Assembly: GCA_035525225.1 (NCBI GenBank)
Contig: DATLFA010000057.1
Coordinates: forward strand, 1-64,000
Direction: 5' to 3'
DNA length: 64,000 bases
DNA from: DATLFA01 sp035525225
GTDB taxonomy: Bacteria > Actinomycetota > Acidimicrobiia > Acidimicrobiales > WLNW01
This document shows, one piece after another, positions 17,079 through 25,706 of the stretch (the first letter of the stretch is position 1; the number at the start of each line of letters is the position of its first letter). The translations under genes and the position numbers were made by a program. A model generated the notes under the pieces. That model had not been told where the DNA came from. It worked only from the letters and a program-made list of their open reading frames with translations, and did not search any database.

Positions 17079-17975
17079 CTACGGCAACTCTTGTTCGAGC
17101 GTGACGGTCTCGGCGAACAGGTCGCCCCGCTCGTCGACCCGTTCGAGGACGTCGGCGGCTTCGAAGATCAGGGGCTCACCTTCGGCACCAGCCGCTACTT
17201 CGTCCCAGTCGATGGGCGTCGACACAGTCGGGCGTTCCATCGACCGCATCGAGTACGGCGCGATCGTCGTCTTGTGCCGCGAGTTCTGGCTCCAGTCGAC
17301 GAACACCTTGTTCGAGCGTGCCGCCTTCGCCATCGTGACGATGACGCGCTGAGGGAACTGCTTTTCCAAGAGTTGACCCACCGCGAGGGCGAATGCCGAC
17401 GCGTCGTCGTGGGTGCACGGCGTATTGAGCGGGACGTAGAGCTGCATTCCCTTCGAGCCGCTCGTCTTCGCGAAGACCGCCAGCCCGAGATGGTCGAGTA
17501 CGTCGTGTACATCGAGCGCGACCTGGCAGCACTCCACGATCGTCGCGGGGTTGCCGGGATCGAGATCGAAGACCACCATCGTCGGTGTTTCGATGTCACC
17601 GCAGCGCGCCATCGGCGCGTGGATCTCGAGTGCCGCCATGTTCGCGGTCCACGCGAGGGCCGCGACTTCGCTGATGCAGCAGTAATCGATGCTGCCACCG
17701 CTATCCCCCGGCCCGCCGCACGTTTTCATCCACTCGGGGCGATGCGACGGACAGCGCTTTTCGAAGAACGACTGCTCGTTGACGCCGTTGGGCCAGCGGC
17801 GCAGCGTGATGCCGCGATCGCCGATGTGTTGCAGCATCGTCGGTGCGATCCGCACGTAGTAGTCGATCACTTGCGCCTTGGTGAACCCGACGAGCGGATA
17901 CAGCACCTTGTCGAGGTTGGTCACCGAGAGGCGCCGCTCGCCGATCTCGACCCACGTGCGCTGGTTCGGGGGCAC
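17079..17975 (-). CDS. LigD-type polymerase domain (archaeo-eukaryotic primase family), NHEJ
   Basis: A 298-residue stand-alone polymerase domain like that of LigD. Catalytic DLDP (Asp137, Asp139), the SGSKGMQLY motif (172-180) and the VDWSQN motif (Asp227) are all present, so it should add ribo- or deoxyribonucleotides during non-homologous end joining. No ligase or nuclease domain is attached and none occurs elsewhere in the window. It lies nine bases after the Ku gene in the same direction, a clear NHEJ operon. Confidence 0.95.
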   Translation of the reverse strand: MPPNQRTWVEIGERRLSVTNLDKVLYPLVGFTKAQVIDYYVRIAPTMLQHIGDRGITLRRWPNGVNEQSFFEKRCPSHRPEWMKTCGGPGDSGGSIDYCCISEVAALAWTANMAALEIHAPMARCGDIETPTMVVFDLDPGNPATIVECCQVALDVHDVLDHLGLAVFAKTSGSKGMQLYVPLNTPCTHDDASAFALAVGQLLEKQFPQRVIVTMAKAARSNKVFVDWSQNSRHKTTIAPYSMRSMERPTVSTPIDWDEVAAGAEGEPLIFEAADVLERVDERGDLFAETVTLEQELP

Positions 17976-17984
17976 GCGAGCCCC

Positions 17985-18872
17985 CTAGGCGGACTTCCTC
18001 TTGGCGGGGGCCTTTTTCTTGGCCGCCGGCTTTGTCGCGCGTTCGGCGCTGATCACTTCGGCGCCGGCCGCGGGATGCCGTGCTCTTGCCGCTTTCGCCG
18101 CTTTGACGCTGGCTTCGAGTGCGGCCATGAGGTCGACGACCTTCTCCGCCGACGGTGCGACGGGCGCCGCGACGATCTCGGTCTGTCCGGCTGCCTTGCG
18201 TTCGATGAGTGCGAGCACCGCCTCGCGGTACGTGTCGCGATATTTGTCGGGTGCGAACTCTTCGGTCAGCGACTCGATCAGCTGCGTCGCCATGACGAGC
18301 TCTTTGTCCGCGACGGTGACCTTGTCGAGCGCATCGAACCCGCCGATCTCTGCGGGCTGCACGACCTCGTCGGCATAGACCATCGTGTTGAGGATGAGGC
18401 GACCGTCTTTGGGGCGCACCGCCGCGAGGTATTGCTTGGTGCGCATGACGAATCGGGCGATGCCGACCTTTTGCGATTTTTCCATCGCCGAAGCCAGCAG
18501 CTTGTATGCCTTGGCCGTTGTCTGGTCGGGCACGAGGTAGTAGCCCGAGTCGTAGAAGAGCGGGTCGATGTCGACCAGGTCGACGAACTCCTCGATGTCG
18601 ATCGTGCGCACTGCTTCGGGGTCGAGCGCGGCGAGTTCGTCGTCGCTGACGGTGACGTACTCACCGCTCGAGAGCTCGTAGCCCTTGACGATGTCCTCGT
18701 AGGCCACGTCGCGCTCGTCGACGCTCGAGACCCGCTTCATCTTGATCCGGGCACCGGTCTTGGTGTCGATCTGATTGAAGTTGACGGACTTGCGGGACAC
18801 GGCACTGAACAGCTTCACCGGGATGTTGACCAGGCCGAAGCTGATCGATCCGCTCCAAATGGCGCGAGGCAT
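17985..18872 (-). CDS. ku: Ku protein, NHEJ double-strand-end binding
   Basis: A 295-residue bacterial Ku. The start MPRAIWSGSISFGLVNIPVK is the family hallmark, followed by the ring-forming core and a lysine/alanine-rich tail (KPAAKKKAPAKRKSA) that is known to modulate DNA binding and ligase recruitment in actinobacteria. Homodimers ring broken DNA ends and recruit LigD-type enzymes. The ATG at 18872 is chosen over an upstream in-frame start because the family begins here. The polymerase-domain gene follows nine bases downstream. Confidence 0.97.
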   Translation of the reverse strand: MPRAIWSGSISFGLVNIPVKLFSAVSRKSVNFNQIDTKTGARIKMKRVSSVDERDVAYEDIVKGYELSSGEYVTVSDDELAALDPEAVRTIDIEEFVDLVDIDPLFYDSGYYLVPDQTTAKAYKLLASAMEKSQKVGIARFVMRTKQYLAAVRPKDGRLILNTMVYADEVVQPAEIGGFDALDKVTVADKELVMATQLIESLTEEFAPDKYRDTYREAVLALIERKAAGQTEIVAAPVAPSAEKVVDLMAALEASVKAAKAARARHPAAGAEVISAERATKPAAKKKAPAKRKSA

Positions 18873-18983
18873 GCCCCCAACGGTAACGATCACGCACCCC
18901 AACGTCCACGTCAGGCGCAACTACCGCACGCTGCGTGGCGATTCCGGGCACGTTCGGTGGTGCTGACCTGCTCCCGACGCGGT

Positions 18984-19742
18984 TCAGGCGAGGATCGCCC
19001 GGGCCACGAGGTCCATGCCGAACGCCGTGAGGATGGCCAGGTACAGCAGCCCCGTCGCGGCCATGACCGCGGCGTACTGCTTTTCCTTCAGGGCGGCCCG
19101 GGTCACGACGACGAGCGCGATGGTCGCGACCGCGCAGGCCACCCAGAACCAGCTGAGCAGGCCGTTGGCGCCGTCGTCGACGGTACCGCGCAACGCGGAC
19201 ACCATGCCCGTGGGCCACAACATGACCGCCAGCTCCACCGGCCACACGTAGCCGACGCTGCGCACGAGTTGGTTGAGCGGCTCCCGGGAAAGGCCGGGCT
19301 GCACCAGATACCAATGGCCGAGCAACATCGCGTCGCTCACCGCACCGAGGAAGGCTGCGCCGACGATGACCCGGGCCAGCGACAAGGCTGCCGGATCACC
19401 GGCATCGATGCCCGCGGCGACGAGCGCCACGAGGCCGAGGGCCGGCGCGATCGCGTCGAGCCACGCCGGCAGCCCGGCGACGCCACCGCGGCGGCGCACG
19501 ATCGACGCGACGAGCGCCACCACGGCCGCCACGGCCATCAGCGCGGTGAACACTTCGCGGACCGCGACCGGGTCGAAAATCGCGCCGACCACGACCGAGG
19601 CGATCGCGAACATCGCGTAGATGCTGCGCAGCAGCCAGCCGTAGCCCAGGCCGACTTCGCGGCGGCGGGTCGTGAACCACAAAAAGGCCAAGCCACCAGA
19701 GGCCCACTGGAGAAGAACGGTCGCGCCGTCGAGGCGGATCAT
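18984..19742 (-). CDS. Polytopic membrane protein of unknown function
   Basis: A 252-residue integral membrane protein with about seven hydrophobic spans (for example VLLQWASGGLAFLWF, SIYAMFAIASVVVGAIF, FTALMAVAAVVALVASIV, VATIALVVVTRAAL). No catalytic motif stands out; a conserved-looking loop, SDAMLLGHWYLV, is in the middle. The start at 19742 is the first Met of the hydrophobic protein; the frame stays open upstream only because it runs through the 48-bp palindrome. It lies upstream of Ku on the same strand, 111 bp away. Confidence 0.75.
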   Translation of the reverse strand: MIRLDGATVLLQWASGGLAFLWFTTRRREVGLGYGWLLRSIYAMFAIASVVVGAIFDPVAVREVFTALMAVAAVVALVASIVRRRGGVAGLPAWLDAIAPALGLVALVAAGIDAGDPAALSLARVIVGAAFLGAVSDAMLLGHWYLVQPGLSREPLNQLVRSVGYVWPVELAVMLWPTGMVSALRGTVDDGANGLLSWFWVACAVATIALVVVTRAALKEKQYAAVMAATGLLYLAILTAFGMDLVARAILA

Positions 19743-19802
19743 GCGCGGGCCACGGTAGGGGACGCGCCCGAATCCACAGCAATCCGGGCCCCCACCCCCG
19801 CC

Positions 19803-19850
19803 TTCTGTTGGCGTTTTACCGGTGTCGACACCGGTAAAACGCCAACAGAA
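19803..19850. repeat. Perfect 48-bp palindrome in a divergent spacer
   Basis: Twenty-four consecutive base pairs of perfect dyad symmetry meet at the central GTCGAC, with no spacer; symmetry breaks at 19802/19851. It lies 60 bp from the membrane-protein start and 47 bp from the SDR start, which diverge. Each arm contains GGCGTTTTACCGGTGTC. It could be a large operator, a bidirectional hairpin insulator, or a mobile palindromic repeat. Confidence 0.9.
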
Positions 19851-19897
19851 CCGAAAACGAGAATGGCCTAGCCTCACGATCGACGCGAGGGGGGCGG

Positions 19898-20716
19898 ATG
19901 GCGGATCGTGAGGGGCGGCTCGATACGAAGGTCGCGATCGTGACCGGAGGATCCTCGGGCATCGGCGAGGCCATCGTGCACCGCTTCGCCCGCGAGGGCG
20001 CGCGGATCGTGTTCTGCGGGCGCAACGAGGGCCCCGGGGCCGCGGTCGAACGCGCCGTACGCAGCGACCCGATCGCCGCGAGCGCGGGCGGCGACGCGAC
20101 GTTCATGCAATGCGACGTCACCGAAGAAACCGCGGTAGACGCGCTCGTGCACCGCACCGTCGACTTCTACGGCCGCCTCGACGTCATCGTCGCGAACGCG
20201 GGGACGGGCGGCGGACAACTGTGGCCCGACGAACCCACCGAGGTGTGGGATGGATTCGTGAAACTCAACCTGAACGGCATGATGTTCCTGTGCCGCGCCG
20301 CGTGGCCGCACCTCGTGGCGAGCGGTGCAGGCTCGGCCATCGCCATCACCTCGCTCTCCGCGTGGATGGGTATCGGCCGCGATCAGTTGGCCAAGATGGG
20401 TGGCGCCCCGTCCGCGTCGTATCAGGCATCGAAGGCCGCGATGGAAGGCCTCGTCGTGCACCTGGCCGGTCGCGGCGGCGAACACAACGTGCGCGTCAAC
20501 GCCATCCGGCCGGGGCGCATCCTCACCGACAAGTTCCGCGCGTGGATGGGTGACGAGGGCATCTTCTGGAACCACTACAAAGAGGCACAACTCCTCAAGC
20601 GCCACGGCCACGTCGACGACATCGCGAACGCGGCCCTGTTCCTCGCCTCCGACGAATCGACATTCATCACCGGCACCGTGCTCGACGTCAACGGCGGCGC
20701 GGTGGTCAAGCTCTGA
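19898..20716 (+). CDS. Short-chain dehydrogenase/reductase
   Basis: A 272-residue classical SDR. The NAD(P) loop is TGGSSGIGEA (about 14-23), NAG is in VIVANAGTG, and the catalytic pair is in SYQASK (Tyr-x3-Lys). The C-terminus ends with the usual GTVLDVNGGAVVKL. It oxidises or reduces a hydroxyl/carbonyl group of an unknown substrate. The ATG has a GAGGGGGGCGG stretch upstream. The zinc alcohol dehydrogenase starts 28 bp downstream, so the two probably form an operon; the 48-bp palindrome lies 47 bp upstream. Confidence 0.95.
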   Translation: MADREGRLDTKVAIVTGGSSGIGEAIVHRFAREGARIVFCGRNEGPGAAVERAVRSDPIAASAGGDATFMQCDVTEETAVDALVHRTVDFYGRLDVIVANAGTGGGQLWPDEPTEVWDGFVKLNLNGMMFLCRAAWPHLVASGAGSAIAITSLSAWMGIGRDQLAKMGGAPSASYQASKAAMEGLVVHLAGRGGEHNVRVNAIRPGRILTDKFRAWMGDEGIFWNHYKEAQLLKRHGHVDDIANAALFLASDESTFITGTVLDVNGGAVVKL

Positions 20717-20744
20717 AAGCCTCGTTCTCCGAAAGGGACAGTCG

Positions 20745-21770
20745 ATGCGCGCAGCGGTGCTCAACGAGCAGAAGACCTTCGACATCGTCGATCACCCCGA
20801 CCCTACGCCTGGTGCATCCGGTCTGGTGCTGCGTGTCGAAGCGTGCGGCATCTGCGGCTCGGACCTCAAGGCTGCGGCCAACATGCGGGTCGGGCTCGTC
20901 ATGGGTCACGAGTTCTGTGGCGAGATCGTGGCGGTCGGACGCGATGCCGGCGCGTGGAAGGTCGGTGATCGCGTCGCATCGCTCCCGCTGATCGGCTGCG
21001 GCTCATGTCTTGCCTGCCTGAACGGCGATGTCGTGCAGTGCGCCGGTGGCGCCGACGCGATCGGGGTAGGTGGCAGCGGCGGCGCCTATGCGGAGTACAT
21101 CAAGGTCGGTAGCCATGAGACGTTCCACCTACCCGAGTCGTTCGGCCACGGCAACGGGGCACTCGTCGAACCGTTGGCCGTGGGCCTACACGCAGTCGAC
21201 CGCGCGCAACTGCGCCGCGGTGACAACGTGTTGATCCTCGGCGGAGGCCCGGTCGGCATGGCGGTCACGTTGTGGGCGCGACACTTCGGCGCGCGCGAGA
21301 TCATCGTCAGCGATCCGGTCAAGGCGCGTCGCGATCAGTGCGGATTGTTGGGAGCGACCGGCGGCATCGACCCGGGCCCGAGCGGCCCTATGAGCGGGCA
21401 CGCAACCCGTGATGCCTTCAAGGACAAGGTCGGGGGCCTGGCCGATGTCGTGTTCGAATGCGTCGGAGTGCCGGGAATGGTGCAGGCATCGATCGACGGT
21501 GCGAAAGTCCACGGCAAGGTCGTGATCGTCGGAGTGTGCAGCAAGCCCGACCCGTTCGTACCGATCGTCGCGCTCATGAAAGAGCTGACCATGCACTTCG
21601 TCGTCTACTACCGCAGCGCGGACTATCGCTACACCATCGACATGTTGCATGCCGGGCGTGTCGACGCGCTCCCCATGGTGTCCGAGCGGATCGACCTCGA
21701 CGCGTTCCCCGCGATGTTCGAAGCGCTCAAACATCCGACGACACAATGCAAGGTGCTCGTCGTGCCGTGA
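20745..21770 (+). CDS. Zinc-dependent alcohol dehydrogenase (MDR family)
   Basis: A 341-residue medium-chain dehydrogenase. Catalytic-zinc residues are in CGICGSD (Cys34/37) and GHEFCGE (His55, Glu56); the structural zinc lobe has Cys85, Cys88, Cys91 and Cys99. The NAD loop is LGGGPVGMAV. The family oxidises alcohols or polyols such as threonine or sorbitol; the substrate is not evident. AAGGGA precedes the ATG by six bases. It is co-directional with the SDR upstream and ends 15 bp from a convergent SDR. Confidence 0.95.
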   Translation: MRAAVLNEQKTFDIVDHPDPTPGASGLVLRVEACGICGSDLKAAANMRVGLVMGHEFCGEIVAVGRDAGAWKVGDRVASLPLIGCGSCLACLNGDVVQCAGGADAIGVGGSGGAYAEYIKVGSHETFHLPESFGHGNGALVEPLAVGLHAVDRAQLRRGDNVLILGGGPVGMAVTLWARHFGAREIIVSDPVKARRDQCGLLGATGGIDPGPSGPMSGHATRDAFKDKVGGLADVVFECVGVPGMVQASIDGAKVHGKVVIVGVCSKPDPFVPIVALMKELTMHFVVYYRSADYRYTIDMLHAGRVDALPMVSERIDLDAFPAMFEALKHPTTQCKVLVVP

Positions 21771-21785
21771 CGTCGCGCCGGAAAA

Positions 21786-22661
21786 CTAACGGCGCACGCT
21801 GCCTTCGCGCATGCGCGCCCGCAGTGCCGCATCGGTCACGAACACCGGCACGTTGTCCGCATCGAAGAACGCCGGCTTTGCCAGCGCGCCACCATCGAGC
21901 ACCAGCGTGTGTCCCGAGATGTACGACGAGAGGTCCGACAACAAGAACAGCGCGGCACCGGCGATGTCGTCGGGTACGGCACGCCGGCCGAGCGGTACGG
22001 CGGCTCGCTCTGATCGGGCCATCTCCTCCGGATCGGCGGCGGGCCGGGTTTGCACGCCTCCGGGAGCGACCGTGTTCACCCGGATACCCAACGGACCCCA
22101 TTCGACGGCCTCGGTGCGGGCCAGGGCGATGAGGGCCGCCTTCGCCGCGCCGTAGAGGGCGTGGAACGGGGACGACGCCAAACCCGTCGCCGCGCTGACC
22201 GACACGATCGACCCACCCCGGTTGTCGGCCGCCATCGCCGCCGCGACGCACTGGTGGACGACCACCGCGCTGCGCAGGTTGCGGTCGAGAATCGAATCGT
22301 AGGTGGCGACCCCGAAGTCGATCATCGGGCCGAACTCATCGGGATGCACGCCACCCACCAGGCACAGCGCGCCGTCGATCCGACCGAAGCGGGCCACCGA
22401 CCCCGCCACGACGGCTCGCATCTGGTCGATGTCGACCACATCCGCGATCTCGGTCATGTGCGCGGCGGATCCATCGCCGAGCGCGTCGGACGCGGCCCTC
22501 GCCGCTTCGCTCACCGCCTCGAGTCGCCCGGCGTCGTTGTCGACGAGCACGAGCGTCGCGCCCGCTTCGGCCAGGCGCTGCGCCACGATCGAACCGATCG
22601 CGCCCCCGGCGCCCGCCACCAACACCGTACGATCGTCGAGTCGCAACCGGTCGGTGATCAC
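21786..22661 (-). CDS. Short-chain dehydrogenase/reductase
   Basis: A 291-residue SDR with NAD(P) loop AGAGGAIGS (about 16-24), catalytic YGAAK and a C-terminal SGHTLVLDGGA. A tail of about 30 residues (FDADNVPVFVTDAALRARMR) extends past the normal SDR end, perhaps for oligomerisation or membrane contact. The substrate is unknown. It is divergent from another SDR (22745) over 83 bp, which must hold both promoters. Confidence 0.93.
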   Translation of the reverse strand: MITDRLRLDDRTVLVAGAGGAIGSIVAQRLAEAGATLVLVDNDAGRLEAVSEAARAASDALGDGSAAHMTEIADVVDIDQMRAVVAGSVARFGRIDGALCLVGGVHPDEFGPMIDFGVATYDSILDRNLRSAVVVHQCVAAAMAADNRGGSIVSVSAATGLASSPFHALYGAAKAALIALARTEAVEWGPLGIRVNTVAPGGVQTRPAADPEEMARSERAAVPLGRRAVPDDIAGAALFLLSDLSSYISGHTLVLDGGALAKPAFFDADNVPVFVTDAALRARMREGSVRR

Positions 22662-22744
22662 GCGTGCCTCCCCCAGCGCACGCTCATTGCGTGGGCAACG
22701 GCACGACTCTACATTTCGCCCGAGCGGGAAAACAGGGGATCAGC

Positions 22745-23563
22745 GTGACCAGCACCAGCAACGACATCTCGGTGATCGATCGATTCCGGTTGACCGATCG
22801 TGTCGCGATCGTGACCGGCGCGGGCAAGGGCATCGGCGCCGCGATCGCGGTGGCCTTCGCCGAGGCGGGCGCCGACGTCGCCATCCTCGCGCGGACGCAA
22901 GCCGACCTAGATGGCGTCGCCGACGAGATCCGAGCGCGGGGCCGCCGCGCCCTCGTGTTGCCGAGTGACATGAACGATCTCGATGCGTTGCCCGCACTCG
23001 TCGACCGCGTCGCAGCCGACTTCGGTGGCATCGACATCGTCGTCAACAACGCCGGCGGGTCACCGTCGTTCCCGTTCCTCGACACGCGCGTCGAGAACCT
23101 CGAGGGCTCGTTTCATTTCAACGTGTCGGCCGCGTTCGAGCTCGTCCGCCTGACGGTGCCGTACTTGTTGCAGCGCGACGGCGCCTCGGTGATCAACATC
23201 AGCTCGGTCGCCGGTGTGAAGAGCACGCGTGGCGGGCTCGTACACGGCACCCTCAAAGCCGCTGTCTCGCACATGACCAAGATGATGTCGGCCGACCTCG
23301 CGCCGCGTATACGTGTCAACGCGATCCTGCCCGGCGCCATCGAGACCGCGGCTCTCGGACGCTACCTGTCGAGCCGCGATCCCTCGATCCGCGAGACGAT
23401 GCACTCACGCACCGCGATGCGCCGCAACGGACGGCCCGACGACATCTCTCCCGCAGCTGTGTATCTCGCGTCGTCCGCGGCGTGTTGGGTCACCGGCAAG
23501 CTGCTCGAAGTCGACGGCGGCGCATCCGACGACCTGATCCCGAAGACGATCCCCGATCTCTGA
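22745..23563 (+). CDS. SDR-family protein with His in place of the catalytic Tyr
   Basis: A 272-residue SDR. TGAGKGIGAA forms the NAD(P) loop, NNAGGSPSFPF follows, and ISSVAG holds the catalytic-region serines. The usual Y-x3-K is HGTLK (His167, Lys171): CAC replaces the expected TAC/TAT, so activity may be lost or altered. The C-terminus (GKLLEVDGGA) is normal. The GTG at 22745 with GGGGA upstream is chosen; longer readings add an improbable leader. Its TGA overlaps the ATG of the polymerase-domain gene (TGATG), implying translational coupling. Confidence 0.92.
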   Translation: MTSTSNDISVIDRFRLTDRVAIVTGAGKGIGAAIAVAFAEAGADVAILARTQADLDGVADEIRARGRRALVLPSDMNDLDALPALVDRVAADFGGIDIVVNNAGGSPSFPFLDTRVENLEGSFHFNVSAAFELVRLTVPYLLQRDGASVINISSVAGVKSTRGGLVHGTLKAAVSHMTKMMSADLAPRIRVNAILPGAIETAALGRYLSSRDPSIRETMHSRTAMRRNGRPDDISPAAVYLASSAACWVTGKLLEVDGGASDDLIPKTIPDL

Positions 23564-24585
23564 TGGCCGCGAAGAGCGACGGGATCGAGATGGAGATCGA
23601 CGGCCACGAGGTGCGTGTCTCGCATCCGGACAAGGTCTTCTTCAACACTCGGGGCGAGACCAAGAAGGACCTCGTCGACTACTACCTCGCGGTGCGTGAG
23701 CCGCTGTTGCGGGCCATGGGCGGCCGACCGATCCTCATGCAGCGGTTTCCCAATGGTGCGTCAGGCAAATCGTTCTACCAAAAACGTGTCCCCGACGGCG
23801 CGCCCGAATGGCTGAAGACAACCATCGTGTCGACACCCAACGGCACCACGTCGCGGGTCTTCGTCGCCGAAGACATGGCCCACATCATCTGGGCGGTCAA
23901 CCAGGGTTGCCTCGGGTTCCATCCTTGGCCTTACCGTGCCGACGACTCTGATCACACCGATGAACTGCGCATCGATCTCGATCCGTCACCGGGCGTCGTC
24001 TTCGAAGAAGTGCGACAGGCCGCGGCGCACACACGCGCGCTGCTCGACGAGTTCGGCGTCGCCGGCTACCCGAAGACCACCGGCAACCGGGGCATCCACG
24101 TGTACGTGCGCCTTCAGCCGCGCTGGGATTCCTACGAAGTGCGAGCAGCTGCCGTCGCGATCGCCCGCGAACTCGAACGCCGCCATCCCGCGCTGATCAC
24201 CGCGGCGTGGTGGAAGGAAGAGCGGGGGCGGCGCGTCTTCGTCGACTTCAATCAGAATGCACCGCACAAGACCGTCTTCGGCGCATGGTCGGTGCGAGCC
24301 CGCGTCGGCGCGCAGGTGTCGACACCCTTCGCATGGGACGACCTCGAACACATCGATCCCGAGGCCCTCACGATCGCAACAGTGCCGGCGCGGCTAGCCG
24401 TTGGAGGCGACCCGTGGGCACCGATGACCGACGACCCGCAGTCGCTCGAACCCCTCCTCGCGATGCATCTGCGCGATCGCGCCAATGGGCTCGCCGACGC
24501 GCCGTGGCCGCCGGTCTACCCCAAGATGCCCGACGAACCAGACCGTGTGGCGCCGAGCCGCGCCCGCAAAGTAGCGGAGCCCTAA
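23563..24585 (+). CDS. Second LigD-like polymerase domain (AEP/primase family)
   Basis: A 340-residue PolDom homologue, distinct from the one next to Ku. Catalytic IDLDPS (Asp138, Asp140), TTGNRGIHVYV (172-182) and VDFNQN are intact. Actinobacteria carry such stand-alone PolDom proteins (the PolD1/PolD2 type) for repair or gap filling. It is translationally coupled to the preceding SDR (TGATG at 23561-23565), which is odd company. It ends in a three-base stop overlap with the convergent M24 peptidase. Confidence 0.93.
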   Translation: MAAKSDGIEMEIDGHEVRVSHPDKVFFNTRGETKKDLVDYYLAVREPLLRAMGGRPILMQRFPNGASGKSFYQKRVPDGAPEWLKTTIVSTPNGTTSRVFVAEDMAHIIWAVNQGCLGFHPWPYRADDSDHTDELRIDLDPSPGVVFEEVRQAAAHTRALLDEFGVAGYPKTTGNRGIHVYVRLQPRWDSYEVRAAAVAIARELERRHPALITAAWWKEERGRRVFVDFNQNAPHKTVFGAWSVRARVGAQVSTPFAWDDLEHIDPEALTIATVPARLAVGGDPWAPMTDDPQSLEPLLAMHLRDRANGLADAPWPPVYPKMPDEPDRVAPSRARKVAEP

Positions 24586-25706
24586 CCGTCCACTACGCAG
24601 AGCGAGTGATTGACGGTATTCAGCGAATCGGGCCCATCGGGCGACGCCACGACGATGTCTTCGAGGCGGGCACCCCACCGGCCGGGGATGTAGATGCCCG
24701 GTTCGATGGAGAACGCGTGCCCCGGCACCAGCGGTGTCGTGTTGCCGGCCACGATGTACGGATCTTCATGGGCTTCGACCCCGATGCCGTGCCCGGTGCG
24801 GTGGATGAAGTAGTCGCCGTAACCGTGGTCCGCGATGACACGCCGGCCGACGGCATCGACCTCTTCGCACGCAGTACCGACGATCGCGGCGGCGACCGAC
24901 GCCGCTTGCGCGCGTTGGAGCACCGAGTACAACTCGGCGAATTCTCGCGGCGGCTCACCGATGTACACACAGCGTGTGATGTCGCTGCAATAGCCGATGC
25001 CGTCGTCACCGATCATCGTGCCGCCGAAGTCGCACAACACGACTTCGCCCTGCTGGATCACACGATCACCCGCATCGTGGTGAGGGCTCGCCGCATTGGC
25101 GCCGGCGGCGACGATGGCGAAGTTCACCCGGTGATGGCCTTCGGCGAGGATGCGCCGGCCGAGGTCGGCCGACACCTCGGCCTCGGTGCGGCCGACGAGC
25201 GCGATGTTGCCTTCTTGCAGATCACGCGCGATGCGGTCGACTCTGGCGGCGGCGGCGCGCAGCCGAGCGATCTCGTCCGCGTCTTTCACCGCACGCAGCG
25301 GCGATGTCACGGTCGACGCGCGACGCCACTGCGCGCCCGGCAGCTCGCGCATGAGATCGACGAGAAAGCGCGACCACGTGGTGTCACCGATGGCGACAGT
25401 TTTGGCCGGGCCTACGAGCGACGCGACGATGGCGATCGGGTCTTCGGTCTCGCCCCACGGGCGGAGGCCGAAGACGTCGGGGCGTTCGTGCACTCGGGGT
25501 GCTTCGAGCCGCGGGACGACCAGGGTGGCGTCGCCTTCTCGGGGTACGACCAACATCGTCAACCGTTCGAGGGGCATCGCCTCGTAGCCGCAGAAGTACG
25601 GCAGGTCGGCTCCGACCGAAAGCAGCAACGTGTCGACGCCGCGCTCGGCCATCGTGTGGCGCACTCGCGTCAACCTGCCGCCGAACATCGTTGCCTCGTG
25701 TCTCAT
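24582..25706 (-). CDS. M24-family metallopeptidase (Xaa-Pro aminopeptidase-like)
   Basis: A 374-residue creatinase/prolidase-fold protein: an N-terminal domain (about 1-145) and a pita-bread domain. The five metal ligands are all present: Asp226 (LCDFGG), Asp242 (SDITR), His306 (GHGIG), Glu335 (IEPG) and Glu349 (RLEDI). It should cleave Xaa-Pro or related peptides using two metals. Its ATG overlaps the lipBA stop (ATGA at 25703-25706), so it is translated from the lipoate operon; the functional link is not clear. Confidence 0.95.
   Translation of the reverse strand: MRHEATMFGGRLTRVRHTMAERGVDTLLLSVGADLPYFCGYEAMPLERLTMLVVPREGDATLVVPRLEAPRVHERPDVFGLRPWGETEDPIAIVASLVGPAKTVAIGDTTWSRFLVDLMRELPGAQWRRASTVTSPLRAVKDADEIARLRAAAARVDRIARDLQEGNIALVGRTEAEVSADLGRRILAEGHHRVNFAIVAAGANAASPHHDAGDRVIQQGEVVLCDFGGTMIGDDGIGYCSDITRCVYIGEPPREFAELYSVLQRAQAASVAAAIVGTACEEVDAVGRRVIADHGYGDYFIHRTGHGIGVEAHEDPYIVAGNTTPLVPGHAFSIEPGIYIPGRWGARLEDIVVASPDGPDSLNTVNHSLCVVDG

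Noticed and set aside
17028..19871. Very long open frame (947 codons) on the + strand
   Set aside because: It runs entirely antisense to the PolDom, Ku and membrane-protein genes. Its Arg/His/Asp-rich translation is the usual shadow of GC3-biased genes.
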